DNA from: Chloroflexota bacterium
GTDB taxonomy: Bacteria; Chloroflexota; Anaerolineae; J036; Brachytrichaceae
NCBI GenBank assembly: GCA_021788625.1
Contig: JAJYKL010000027.1
Location: 1-45,179 of the forward strand
Length of the DNA: 45,179 bases
Direction: 5' to 3'
Shown: positions 1 to 7,832 of the stretch, in pieces
Layout: each line of letters opens with the position of its first letter
How positions within the stretch are numbered: the stretch's first letter is position 1
The notes under the pieces: model-generated
Databases searched by the model: none
What the model was told of the DNA's origin: nothing
The model's input: only the letters and a program-made list of their open reading frames with translations
Made by a program: the position numbers and the translations under genes

Positions 1-717
1 CAGGTGCTTATTTGGTAAATGGGCTTCCGTGGAACGGATTAAATTGGCTATGGAAACCTGCCATGCATCCACTTCCTCACAAGTTGGGCTACCAGGGAGG
101 TCAACCCCACCTCCTGGTTCATTACATATCTCGAAGTAAAAGTTATCGTACGGGTTGAGCTCCTCCACCACCTTGACAATGTGGGCTCTTTGACGGTTTA
201 CCACTTCGGGGTGACGCAGAGATATGTATTCCGGCCATGGGATGCTGGGAATGTCATTTACATTATTGACGCCGTTCAGCGGGTTCAAAGCCCACACGGT
301 ATCGCCATAGGTGTTGCTGAGCAGCGTGACTTCGACGATCACTCCGAGCTGTGATGCCTTTGACATGAATCGGTGTAATCGCTCGAAGTATTCCGGATTC
401 CAGAGGTCCAGGTCGAATTTGGGCTCGCCGTCGACGGCACGCCCCGGGCCGGTGCGCTGGAAGGGGGTCACATAGTCCGATGAATCGGGTTTGCATGTAG
501 AGTTTGGGTTATTAGGGCTCTGCAATTCACGGAACAGCAAAAACAAGCGTGTCAGGGTCATGTGCTTCATGGCCATATCTTCCAGATACAGCTCGATATT
601 GAAAGGGCGGTTCATCACAGCGCCATAGTGCTCGGTAGCTGTAACCAGCGTAAGCGGTTTACCTCGAAACTCGAAGATTTTTGTATTCAGGGGGTGTACG
701 TGAATTGGAGTAACCAT
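1..717 (-). CDS. Glycoside hydrolase, clan-A-like TIM barrel (3' end outside window)
   Basis: The frame runs open from an ATG at 717 to the left edge (239 codons, no stop), so the C-terminal part is missing. A GAGG lies 7 bases upstream of the ATG. The sequence looks like a cellulase/GH5-like (beta/alpha)8 enzyme: an N-terminal strand-rich start, a segment around residues 100-135 resembling an early barrel strand and helix, and FEICNEPGG at residues 196-203. E200 in the NEP motif would be the acid/base at the end of strand 4. The nucleophile Glu expected on strand 7 lies beyond the edge. No signal peptide is seen, so the visible part looks cytoplasmic. It sits next to an oxidoreductase, GH127 and NagA, which fits intracellular oligosaccharide breakdown. 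Substrate cannot be told. Family assignment within clan A is an inference. Confidence 0.75.
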   Translation of the reverse strand, partial: MVTPIHVHPLNTKIFEFRGKPLTLVTATEHYGAVMNRPFNIELYLEDMAMKHMTLTRLFLLFRELQSPNNPNSTCKPDSSDYVTPFQRTGPGRAVDGEPKFDLDLWNPEYFERLHRFMSKASQLGVIVEVTLLSNTYGDTVWALNPLNGVNNVNDIPSIPWPEYISLRHPEVVNRQRAHIVKVVEELNPYDNFYFEICNEPGGGVDLPGSPTCEEVDAWQVSIANLIRSTEAHLPNKHL

Positions 718-865
718 CTCTGACCTCAGTAGGAAAACCACACTAAAACAGCACTACCGGAATATCATATCAATTCGCACTCACGGTGAGAATGGTTTTT
801 CCAAACACACTGCCGTCAGTCTGGTTCGGTCCCTTTTTCATGAGTGGAATTCCAGGCGAGTGGCA

Positions 866-892
866 TACCGGCACTGGCTGTAGTGCCAGGCA
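866..892. repeat. Imperfect inverted repeat between two minus-strand genes
   Basis: GGCACT at 870-875 and AGTGCC at 882-887 form a 6-bp stem with a 6-base loop, extended by flanking CC/GG with a bulge. It lies between the end of the oxidoreductase gene (979) and the start of the glycosidase gene (717), both on the minus strand. There is no T-run on either side, so it is at best a weak terminator. The rest of 718-978 shows no gene. Confidence 0.3.
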
Positions 893-978
893 TTCCGGCT
901 ACGTTAGCCAAGCTGGGAGTGGCGTGCCTGCTCATCGGAGCTGCCATCTTCGTATAAGGCTAAGGGTTCCTGTAGTGC

Positions 979-2136
979 TTATATCATCTGTGCCGCTGGA
1001 TCTAGTGGTAATTGTATTGGTCGCCCACCTTCCTGTGCGGACAAGCGATATGCCAGCGTGATCTCCTGGTCCAGGCGTGCCTGATATGGACCATAGCTGG
1101 GTTGCGTATCAAAACGTATGGCATCTACCAGGCTTAAGATACAGCCTGCCACGCCTATCTCGTCGTCGTGCCACTGCCTGCCCATCACTCGCCCACGTGT
1201 ATACAGTGGATTCTCCCACGTGAGGGTCGGGTGATCTGGGTCCTGCGTATGAGCTACCAGGGCAATAAGTGCTCCTCCATCCACGCGCTCATATCGTCTC
1301 TCCACGTTAATAAACTGCGGAACCTGACCATCTGGCGAGAGCGTGCTCAACCATTGATGCGAGTCCAGCCCCACACTGGTCATAATGCCCATACCTTTTT
1401 CACCCATGAAGCGACTGCTGCGCCACCAGCGTAAGGCCGAGTCGTACCCTACATCCGTCCAGTGGAAGAAACCCAGCTGGCCGCTTTCGAATTCGACAAT
1501 ACCATGCTCCTGGGTCTCAATACGCTGCCCGGTGGCATTGGCCAACCGCGACCAGTGCGGTGCCAGTTCATAGCGCTGTACGGCACCGGTTACCTTGGCA
1601 GGTTTTACATTAAAACCAAGGTAACTTCGTAATACGCTCACGCCGTGGTAACCATGGCCAGCGAAGTCGTTAAAAGACGTGTAGATGCGTCCGAAAACAC
1701 CAGCATTAATTAACTGCAAGACAATCTGCTCTGCTGGCCGGCGATGAAATTGTTCGGCGACCTCGATCTTCAGACCATGCCGGCCCGCAGCGGCAATAAT
1801 CGCGTCGGCTTCGCTGAGACGGTGGGCAATGGGTGTCTCCAGCAGCACATGGAGTCCGGCTTCGACAGCCATCAGACCCACGATTCCGTTTGCGTCGTAA
1901 CTGACGGATACGATTGCCATGTCCGGTGCCGTGCCACGAATAAGCCGATCGAGGTGCGTGTACCAGGGCACCTCCAGTTGTTCTCCCAGCCTGCGTGCCG
2001 ACTCTTCACTACGTCCCCACACTGAGACGAGTTGCACGTCGTCGGGCAGCGCCTTCAGCAAGGGGCCATATAGATAGCCGGACCGGCGCGCTGTACCTAT
2101 GATTGCGACACGCAGCGGTTGCTTAACCAGTGCCAT
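979..2136 (-). CDS. Gfo/Idh/MocA family oxidoreductase
   Basis: 385 residues. The N-terminus (VAIIGTARRSGYLYGPLL) is a Rossmann strand-turn-helix, but the usual GxGxxG glycine pattern is degenerate (GTARRSG). The position normally occupied by the EKP motif reads ETP, after an EAGLHVLL segment typical of the family, and the C-terminal half has the usual open beta-sheet domain. Members are NAD(P)-dependent dehydrogenases or reductases of sugars and inositols; the degenerate loop makes cofactor use uncertain. The ATG at 2136 is chosen because GGGAGG stands 9 bases upstream. An in-frame start about 100 bases further up would run into the divergent GH127 gene and has no ribosome binding site. The gene faces GH127 across a 62-base shared promoter region and reads in the same direction as the glycosidase at the left edge. 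Confidence 0.85.
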   Translation of the reverse strand: MALVKQPLRVAIIGTARRSGYLYGPLLKALPDDVQLVSVWGRSEESARRLGEQLEVPWYTHLDRLIRGTAPDMAIVSVSYDANGIVGLMAVEAGLHVLLETPIAHRLSEADAIIAAAGRHGLKIEVAEQFHRRPAEQIVLQLINAGVFGRIYTSFNDFAGHGYHGVSVLRSYLGFNVKPAKVTGAVQRYELAPHWSRLANATGQRIETQEHGIVEFESGQLGFFHWTDVGYDSALRWWRSSRFMGEKGMGIMTSVGLDSHQWLSTLSPDGQVPQFINVERRYERVDGGALIALVAHTQDPDHPTLTWENPLYTRGRVMGRQWHDDEIGVAGCILSLVDAIRFDTQPSYGPYQARLDQEITLAYRLSAQEGGRPIQLPLDPAAQMI

Positions 2137-2198
2137 TTCATACCCTCCCACATCTATCACAGGTCGCTCGTTGACGAATTTGATCCACAATATAAACC
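2137..2198. promoter_or_regulatory. Shared divergent promoter region (oxidoreductase / GH127)
   Basis: The 62 bases between the two divergent starts must hold both promoters. On the plus strand TTGACG (2171-2176) and TATAAA (2191-2196) are visible but only 14 bases apart. On the minus strand a GATAGA-type -10 precedes the GGGAGG ribosome site. Box assignment is tentative; the firm point is that both genes must be controlled from this short segment. Confidence 0.35.
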
Positions 2199-4025
2199 AT
2201 GAACCACATTCCACAACTATACCAACCGCTCGCACGCGGACGGGTGCGTCTCCTCCCCAGTATGTTTCGGCAGCGCTTTCTGCTCAATCGTGCCTATTTG
2301 ATGAGCCTGTCCAGTGAAAACCTGCTACAGAATTTCTATATGGAGGCAGGACTGTGGTCGCCTTCACAGAAGCCCGCCGGTTGTCATTGGGGGTGGGAAT
2401 CGCCCACCAGTCAGGTTCGCGGTCATTTCCTGGGGCACTGGCTATCAGCGGCCGCCGCCATCTATGCAGAAGAGGGTGACCTTGAGTTAAAAGCCAAGGC
2501 TGACCATATTGTGGGCGAGTTGGCACGCTGCCAGCAGGAGAATGGTGGCGAGTGGGTAGGTTCAGTTCCTGAGAAATACCTGCAGTGGTTGGTTCGTGGT
2601 AAAGCTGTGTGGGCGCCCCAATACGTGCTGCACAAGACGATGATGGGCCTGCTCGGTATGTATCGGTTGGCAGGTAATGAGCAGGCGCTGGACATCCTGC
2701 TAAAAAGCGCTCGCTGGTTTACACGCTGGACATCGCAGTTTTCGCGCCAGCAAATGGATGATATCCTCGACACAGAAACAGGCGGAATGCTGGAACTGTG
2801 GTCCGATCTATACGGCATCACGGGCAACAGTGATCATCTTGATCTGATATACCGGTATGATCGTCCTCGTTTATTCGACCGCCTCCTGCGTGGCGAAGAC
2901 GCACTTACCAACATGCATGCCAACACCACGATCCCCGAAGCCCAGGGGGCAGCACGTGCCTGGGAGGTCACAGGTGATGAACGCTGGCGCAAGATTGTTG
3001 AGGCTTACTGGCGCTTCGCCGTGATAGAACGGGGTGCATTTTGCACCGGCGGGCAGACGTGTGGTGAGATATGGACTCCACCTGGCGAACTAGCCGCCCG
3101 ACTGGGCGATAAAAACCAGGAGCATTGCACAGTCTATAACATGATGCGTCTGGCACAGTACTTATTGACTTGGACAGGCGACGCTGTTTATGCGGACTAC
3201 TGGGAGCGTAACCTTTATAACGGGATTTTGGCACAACAGCATCCCCAGACAGGCATGGTTACATACTTTCTGCCTCTGCAAGCTGGAGCTATTAAGAAAT
3301 GGGGAACGCCGACCGATGATTTTTGGTGTTGTCACGGTACATTAGTTCAGGCGCAAACGCTCTACAGTCGCGGCGGATATTACCAGGATAAGGATGGTCT
3401 GGCTGTCTGCCAGTACATCCCCACGCAGGTTGACTGGGAATGGCAAGGGACGCATATAGTCCTTACCTTGCAGATCGATCCACAGACAGGTGCCATACAT
3501 CGACCCACAGATGTAAGGGCTACACTTACCATTCATTGCGAAACCCCTGTCGAGTTTGCGCTGAGCCTGCGAATTCCATGGTGGGTTTGTAAGCGTCCGC
3601 AAATCCGTGTGAATGAGCGACTGGAGGAGGTGTCAGGCCAGACGTCGTGCTACCACACGATCCGGCGCACCTGGTACGATGATGTAGTACATATCGTGCT
3701 GCCCAAGAGTCTGGTTACGTGCCCCCTGGTCGATGAACCTGACACCGTTGCCTTTATGGATGGGCCGGTCGTGTTGGCAGGCTTATGCGACGCCGAGACG
3801 CAGTTGCATGGAGACCAACAACACCCCGAGACATTGCTGGTGCCAGATAATGAGCGCGAGTGGGGTAACTGGAAGACCTCATACCGTTCACGTGGACAAT
3901 CAAATGGTTTGCGCTTTATTCCGATTTATGAAGTGCAGGAGGAACGATACACGGTGTATTTTCCAGTGACTGAGCGGCCTGAGTCGTCAGTGCCGCAGAG
4001 TCCCAACCTGTCCAGGAGCAAATAG
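2199..4025 (+). CDS. GH127-family beta-L-arabinofuranosidase (DUF1680)
   Basis: 608 residues, normal length for GH127. The N-terminus aligns with the family pattern (PLARGRVRLLPSMF, then LLQNFYMEAGL and GWESPTSQVRGHFLGH), which supports the start at 2199 although no clear ribosome site precedes it. An (alpha/alpha)6 barrel is followed by beta-rich C-terminal domains. In the characterised Bifidobacterium enzyme a zinc is held by Glu and three Cys, one Cys being the nucleophile. Here E308 and C310 (QEHC) and the pair C377-C378 (FWCCHG) match those ligands, and E290 (CGEIW) is the likely acid/base. No signal peptide is present, so the enzyme should act in the cytoplasm on imported oligosaccharides. 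nagA starts 3 bases after the stop, so the two are co-transcribed. Some relatives have other specificities (GH146), so the exact sugar is unproven. Confidence 0.9.
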   Translation: MNHIPQLYQPLARGRVRLLPSMFRQRFLLNRAYLMSLSSENLLQNFYMEAGLWSPSQKPAGCHWGWESPTSQVRGHFLGHWLSAAAAIYAEEGDLELKAKADHIVGELARCQQENGGEWVGSVPEKYLQWLVRGKAVWAPQYVLHKTMMGLLGMYRLAGNEQALDILLKSARWFTRWTSQFSRQQMDDILDTETGGMLELWSDLYGITGNSDHLDLIYRYDRPRLFDRLLRGEDALTNMHANTTIPEAQGAARAWEVTGDERWRKIVEAYWRFAVIERGAFCTGGQTCGEIWTPPGELAARLGDKNQEHCTVYNMMRLAQYLLTWTGDAVYADYWERNLYNGILAQQHPQTGMVTYFLPLQAGAIKKWGTPTDDFWCCHGTLVQAQTLYSRGGYYQDKDGLAVCQYIPTQVDWEWQGTHIVLTLQIDPQTGAIHRPTDVRATLTIHCETPVEFALSLRIPWWVCKRPQIRVNERLEEVSGQTSCYHTIRRTWYDDVVHIVLPKSLVTCPLVDEPDTVAFMDGPVVLAGLCDAETQLHGDQQHPETLLVPDNEREWGNWKTSYRSRGQSNGLRFIPIYEVQEERYTVYFPVTERPESSVPQSPNLSRSK

Positions 4026-4028
4026 TGT

Positions 4029-5180
4029 ATGGCAGTTTTTACTGTACAGTGCGGTACGCTGGTGCTGCCGGATGAAACGTTACACGATGTCACCATCGTG
4101 TCGCGGGACGGTGTCATCGAGCGTATTGCGAGCGAGACACTGACATTGAGCAGCGCGACGCAGGTTGATGCGCATGACCGCATTGTTATGCCTGGTTTCG
4201 TTGATATACACGTGCACGGGGCAATGCGCCACGACACCATGGACGCCACCCCTGAGGCGTTGCGGGTCATGTCTACATTCTTCGCAAGTCATGGAGTGAC
4301 GAGCTTCGTGCCGACAACCATGACGGCTCGCCGTGAAGATATTGACGCTGCTATAGATAATGTCAAGACCATGATGGCGAGCGGAGTGCCTGGGGCGTCG
4401 ATCCTGGGCGCCCATATCGAAGGACCATACTTGAGTGTAAAACAGTGTGGTGCCCAGTTTCCAGACTTGATCCGCCCAGCCAATCGCGACGAATATAGCC
4501 ACTGGTTCGATAGTGGTATCGTTCGCCTGATTACCATCGCGCCTGAGGTCGATGACAATGACAGCCTGATCGACGATGCTTTGCAAGCGCATGTGGCGGT
4601 TGCCATCGGCCATAGCGATGCCAACTATTCGACCGCCATGCGCGCGTTTGAACGGGGCATCACGCAGGCAACGCACATGTTCAACGGAATGAGAGGCTTG
4701 CATCACCGCGAACCGGGCACGGCTGGCGCTGTCATGTCAAACAACGAAGTTGTGGCACAACTCATCGCTGACAACATACACGTCCATCCGGCGGCCATGG
4801 ATATTCTGTATCGCATTAAGAGGGCCGGGCATGTAGCGCTCATCACTGATGCGATCGAAGCGGTAGGCCTGGGCGACGGCGACTACAGGCTTGGTCCGCA
4901 GTCGATCACGGTACGCGATGGTCAGGCGCGCACAGCAAGCGGAAGCCTGGCTGGATCGACTCTCACCATGGATCAGGCATTGCGTAATATCATGGCAGCC
5001 ACGAAGTGCAACTTGAACGAAGCGGTGATGATGTCCTCTTTCACACCCGCCCGTTCCATTGCCATGGGCAACCGCAAGGGTAACCTTCGGCCGGGTTACG
5101 ATGCGGACCTGGTTATTCTCGATGCCAATCTACACGTACAAGCTACGATCGCAGGTGGGCGTGTCGTATATACGAGGTGA
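4029..5180 (+). CDS. nagA: N-acetylglucosamine-6-phosphate deacetylase
   Basis: 383 residues, the usual length. NagA removes the acetyl group from GlcNAc-6-phosphate to give glucosamine-6-phosphate. Visible active-site motifs of the amidohydrolase superfamily are FVDIHVHG (H61, H63), GAHIEGPYLS (metal ligand E131), AIGHSD (H195), ATHMFNGM (H216), HVHP (H251, H253) and ALITDA (catalytic D274). An AGGAG-like site lies about 11 bases before the ATG, inside the end of the GH127 gene, showing translational and transcriptional coupling. The product would feed the convergent SIS-domain protein downstream if that one is a glucosamine-6-phosphate deaminase/isomerase. Pairing with an arabinofuranosidase suggests a mixed glycan substrate, which is inference. 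Confidence 0.95.
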   Translation: MAVFTVQCGTLVLPDETLHDVTIVSRDGVIERIASETLTLSSATQVDAHDRIVMPGFVDIHVHGAMRHDTMDATPEALRVMSTFFASHGVTSFVPTTMTARREDIDAAIDNVKTMMASGVPGASILGAHIEGPYLSVKQCGAQFPDLIRPANRDEYSHWFDSGIVRLITIAPEVDDNDSLIDDALQAHVAVAIGHSDANYSTAMRAFERGITQATHMFNGMRGLHHREPGTAGAVMSNNEVVAQLIADNIHVHPAAMDILYRIKRAGHVALITDAIEAVGLGDGDYRLGPQSITVRDGQARTASGSLAGSTLTMDQALRNIMAATKCNLNEAVMMSSFTPARSIAMGNRKGNLRPGYDADLVILDANLHVQATIAGGRVVYTR

Positions 5181-5230
5181 TGCACGCTATTCGCACTGTG
5201 ATCGAGCAGCGGCCTACCCCATGAGGAAAC

Positions 5231-6325
5231 CTATGCATCGAGGTTAGGCAGTTTTATCCAGGCATGCAAGTTGCGCGGGCTATCGCAGTTGATCCCTTTG
5301 CGTACTGCCTGGTTATAGGCCAACATTTGTAGGGCTGGCATGTAGAAGGGCAGGGTGCCTAATTCTGATAGCCCAGATGGCAACGCGATTGAAACATACC
5401 GATCTTCAACCGATGGGCTGGCAGCACCTAAAGCCAGCACAGTACCCCCCAACCTCACCATATCATGTAAAACTTGCGTTTCTGCATCTGAGGCATGCTG
5501 CGATAGGAGTCCAACAATTAACGTGTTGCTGTCCACCATGGATTGAGGGCCATGGCGGAATTCCATGAAATGAAAAGGCTCAGCGTCAGTGATGGACATT
5601 TCCTTCATTTTTAGCGAACCTTCATTAGCCAGACCATACCGCATACCTGATCCGAGGAAGAAGACCCGCTCGAACCCGCGCCCAATCAGCTCTGCCAGGG
5701 GTGACTGAATTCGCCCTATGTAGTTACTTGCCTGAGCAGGTAGTTGCGACAGTTCATCTGTGAGTGCCTTCCTGTGCGAGGCGATGCTGACAGCACCGAG
5801 GCTGGCCATTAGCATAGCGCTAAATGAACGCGTTTGCGCCACACTCTTCTCGCCAGCATCAGGAATGAATACATGAAAATCTACAAGTTTCTCAAGTGTC
5901 GTGCCTTGTGACACGCTTATGGCAATAAGGGGGCTGCCGCGTTCTTTTTTTAGTTTTCGACACGCGGCGATCAATTCGCTTGTTTCGCCACTTCGACTGA
6001 CTGCGATGACGAGAGGTGTAACGTTGGCTGGTATTGCTGCTGTCAGGTTATATAACACTTCCGAAGCGGGGAGCGCAACAGCCCATCGGCCGGCCAGCGC
6101 TCGGTACGCTGCGGCACTAGACAGGTTCATGTAATAGGGCGAACCGCAACCAAGCAAGGCAATTGGACGGGCAGGATCCATGGAGAAGAACAATGCCAAT
6201 CGCGAGGCATTATTACGAATTGCGTCGCTGGCTCCCAACCAGCTTTCTGGTTGACTCCATATTTCCGATCTGGTTTCAATGCCCGGATTTTGATTGGTTG
6301 AGATGTGTGCGTTTTGACCTGTCAT
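5231..6325 (-). CDS. SIS-domain sugar-phosphate isomerase/deaminase (GlmS C-terminal/AgaS-like)
   Basis: 364 residues with two SIS domains, like the isomerase half of GlmS and the AgaS/FrlB group, without a glutaminase domain. The start matches the family pattern of a TxxEIxxQPxxW segment (residues 18-29). The first SIS domain has LLGCGSPYYMN and AVSRSGETSE; the second has FFLGSGMRYGLANEGSLKMKEMS and EFRHGPQSMV, with the conserved glutamate and histidine of the sugar site. It probably converts an amino-sugar phosphate to a ketose phosphate. It converges on nagA with a 50-base gap, which fits GlcNAc-6-phosphate breakdown, although relatives acting on other sugars are common. No ribosome site precedes the ATG; instead TATAAG stands 9 bases upstream, suggesting a leaderless transcript. 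Confidence 0.85.
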   Translation of the reverse strand: MTGQNAHISTNQNPGIETRSEIWSQPESWLGASDAIRNNASRLALFFSMDPARPIALLGCGSPYYMNLSSAAAYRALAGRWAVALPASEVLYNLTAAIPANVTPLVIAVSRSGETSELIAACRKLKKERGSPLIAISVSQGTTLEKLVDFHVFIPDAGEKSVAQTRSFSAMLMASLGAVSIASHRKALTDELSQLPAQASNYIGRIQSPLAELIGRGFERVFFLGSGMRYGLANEGSLKMKEMSITDAEPFHFMEFRHGPQSMVDSNTLIVGLLSQHASDAETQVLHDMVRLGGTVLALGAASPSVEDRYVSIALPSGLSELGTLPFYMPALQMLAYNQAVRKGINCDSPRNLHAWIKLPNLDA

Positions 6326-6334
6326 GTTTCGTAT

Positions 6335-6340
6335 CTTATA
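6335..6340 (-). promoter_or_regulatory. Candidate -10 box (TATAAG) of the SIS gene
   Basis: TATAAG reads on the minus strand with nine bases (ATACGAAAC) between it and the ATG at 6325, so transcription would start at or just before the start codon. The box lies just after the T-run of the upstream gene's terminator. No good -35 is visible, because its expected place falls in the terminator hairpin. Confidence 0.4.
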
Positions 6341-6343
6341 ACG

Positions 6344-6376
6344 AAAAACAAAAAGCCCCCACTATTCAGTGGGGGC
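6344..6376 (-). terminator. Rho-independent terminator of the DoxX-like gene
   Basis: On the minus strand GCCCCCACT pairs with AGTGGGGGC (9 bp, 4-base loop, 6355-6376), followed by a T-rich tail (TTTTTGTTTTT). It lies 27 bases after the stop of the DoxX-like gene and just before the start of the SIS gene. Confidence 0.9.
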
Positions 6377-6403
6377 AGGACTCAATATTATAGATTCGGT
6401 ATT

Positions 6404-7006
6404 CTAGCCTGTTGTGACTGGTTTTGCAGCAGGCGCCGTTTCTGGGGCTTCGCGGATCTTCCAGGGTACTCCCAGCCAGCGCAGCAGGATGTAATCAGCA
6501 CCGATATAGCCAGCTACCTTCCAGGCTATGACCAGCAAGATGCCAAGGACCAAAAGGAATCCATTGGAACTGGCTGATCCCGCCATGATAAAGTTGAAGT
6601 TCATGAGTGAACCAAAGAAGGCTGCAATACCCACAAATGCTCCTACGATCAAGCCGATGCCAACCAGTAACTCACCGTATGCGATCAGCTTACCGAACCA
6701 GGTATAAGCTTGGGCATTGAGGAGTCCATTTAGAAAGCCCGCGTACCAACCGTAGGCCGCATTCATCTTGCCATTGGCGCCTACTTTGACGGCACCGATC
6801 CAGTAACCTTTTAGTGCCTCGCCAGTTTGCACCCAAGCCGGAGAACTCACCTTATGCAGTGATGCCTCCACCCACTGATAGCCCAACCACACTCGCACGA
6901 TGAGCCAGACGACGCTCATCCGTACATCTGAAAATAGAAAGCGGATAACGCTGGGGTCTTCGATCAAGCGGCCGTTCTGTGTCTTTGGATTCCGTACAGT
7001 GATCAT
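6404..7006 (-). CDS. DoxX-family membrane protein
   Basis: 200 residues. The ATG at 7006 (MITVRNPK) is chosen because GAGAGGAA lies about 7 bases upstream; a longer frame to 7066 has no such site. Four hydrophobic segments are visible (about residues 30-50, 100-120, 122-142 and 150-170) with a short Ala/Pro/Thr-rich tail. The WLGYQWVEASLHKV segment and the YGELLVGIGLIVGAFVGIAAFFGSLMN-type stretch are typical of DoxX/DoxD proteins, a loosely defined family of small inner-membrane proteins linked to thiosulfate:quinone oxidoreductase and redox stress. No catalytic residues are known that could refine this. It lies 157 bases downstream of the response regulator on the same strand, with its own strong terminator. 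Confidence 0.8.
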   Translation of the reverse strand: MITVRNPKTQNGRLIEDPSVIRFLFSDVRMSVVWLIVRVWLGYQWVEASLHKVSSPAWVQTGEALKGYWIGAVKVGANGKMNAAYGWYAGFLNGLLNAQAYTWFGKLIAYGELLVGIGLIVGAFVGIAAFFGSLMNFNFIMAGSASSNGFLLVLGILLVIAWKVAGYIGADYILLRWLGVPWKIREAPETAPAAKPVTTG

Positions 7007-7163
7007 TAGTTTTTCCTCTCGACGAAATGTATATTGGTTTGATCTACGCGCATCGAAAGCATTCACACTATACGAGAATTCACGCGTCTACGTTAGGGGC
7101 GGGTGTCGCGAAGGAGATGCCTTTAGGTGTGTATGGTTATCAGACCAAAGTCTGAGATGGCAG

Positions 7164-7826
7164 TCAATTGGACGCAAGATGATCTGGTTCCTTACCCAGA
7201 CCGTGGCGCTGCGCCAATAGAGCTGCTTCCACCCGACTTCTCACGTGCAGCTTCTGCAATACAGCGGTCAGGTAGTGCTTCACTGTCTTCTCAGCCAAAC
7301 CCAGTTCTGCTCCCACCTCTTTATTGCTAAGCCCTCGCGCCACCAGCTCGAGGACCTGGCGCTCGCGTTCTGTCAGTTCAGCCAGGGGATCATTCGATGG
7401 TTTCTGGGTCATCTCACGGAGCAAACTGCCAGCCATTTTAGGGGTGATGTATGCTTCACCTCGTGAGGCAGACAATACGGCTTCAATTATCTCTCCCGCC
7501 CCCGCACCTTTTACCACGTATCCCAGAGCACCTGCTTTCATAGCCGCCATCAGGTCGTCCCCCTCCTCCGACGCAGTGAGGATCACAATCCTTGTTGCCG
7601 GAGATACACGTAGCACTTCAGTGGCCGCTTGAAAACCATTCATCTCGGGCATGGTAATGTCCAGCAATAACACGTCTGGTTTGAGGCGCTCGGCCAAGTC
7701 CACGGCTTGCTGCCCATTCTCACCTTCACCCACTACACTCAGGTCGGGCTGCCGTCCAAGGGTAAAGATCACGCCCTGCCGGTAGAGCGGATGATCATCC
7801 ACCACCAAAACGCGTACGGATGCCAT
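7164..7826 (-). CDS. NarL/FixJ-type response regulator
   Basis: 220 residues. The receiver domain (about 4-120) has the acidic pair D10-D11, the phosphoacceptor D56 (LLLDITMP), T84 and K106. A LuxR-type helix-turn-helix (about 148-212) contains LTERERQVLELVARGLSNKEV and the recognition helix EKTVKHYLTAVLQKL. It should bind DNA as a dimer once phosphorylated by the kinase encoded 6 bases upstream. The kinase gene in turn overlaps the radical-SAM gene, so all three probably share the SOS-box promoter at 10554-10574. Target genes are unknown; the DoxX-like gene just downstream is a candidate by position only. Confidence 0.95.
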   Translation of the reverse strand: MASVRVLVVDDHPLYRQGVIFTLGRQPDLSVVGEGENGQQAVDLAERLKPDVLLLDITMPEMNGFQAATEVLRVSPATRIVILTASEEGDDLMAAMKAGALGYVVKGAGAGEIIEAVLSASRGEAYITPKMAGSLLREMTQKPSNDPLAELTERERQVLELVARGLSNKEVGAELGLAEKTVKHYLTAVLQKLHVRSRVEAALLAQRHGLGKEPDHLASN

Positions 7827-7832
7827 ATGTGC

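Noticed and set aside
786..1061. 91-codon plus-strand frame in the gap before the first oxidoreductase
   Set aside because: Overlaps the conserved end of the oxidoreductase and has no ribosome site or recognisable pattern.
4080..4706. 208-codon open frame on the minus strand inside nagA
   Set aside because: Antisense to conserved NagA motifs and without family pattern.
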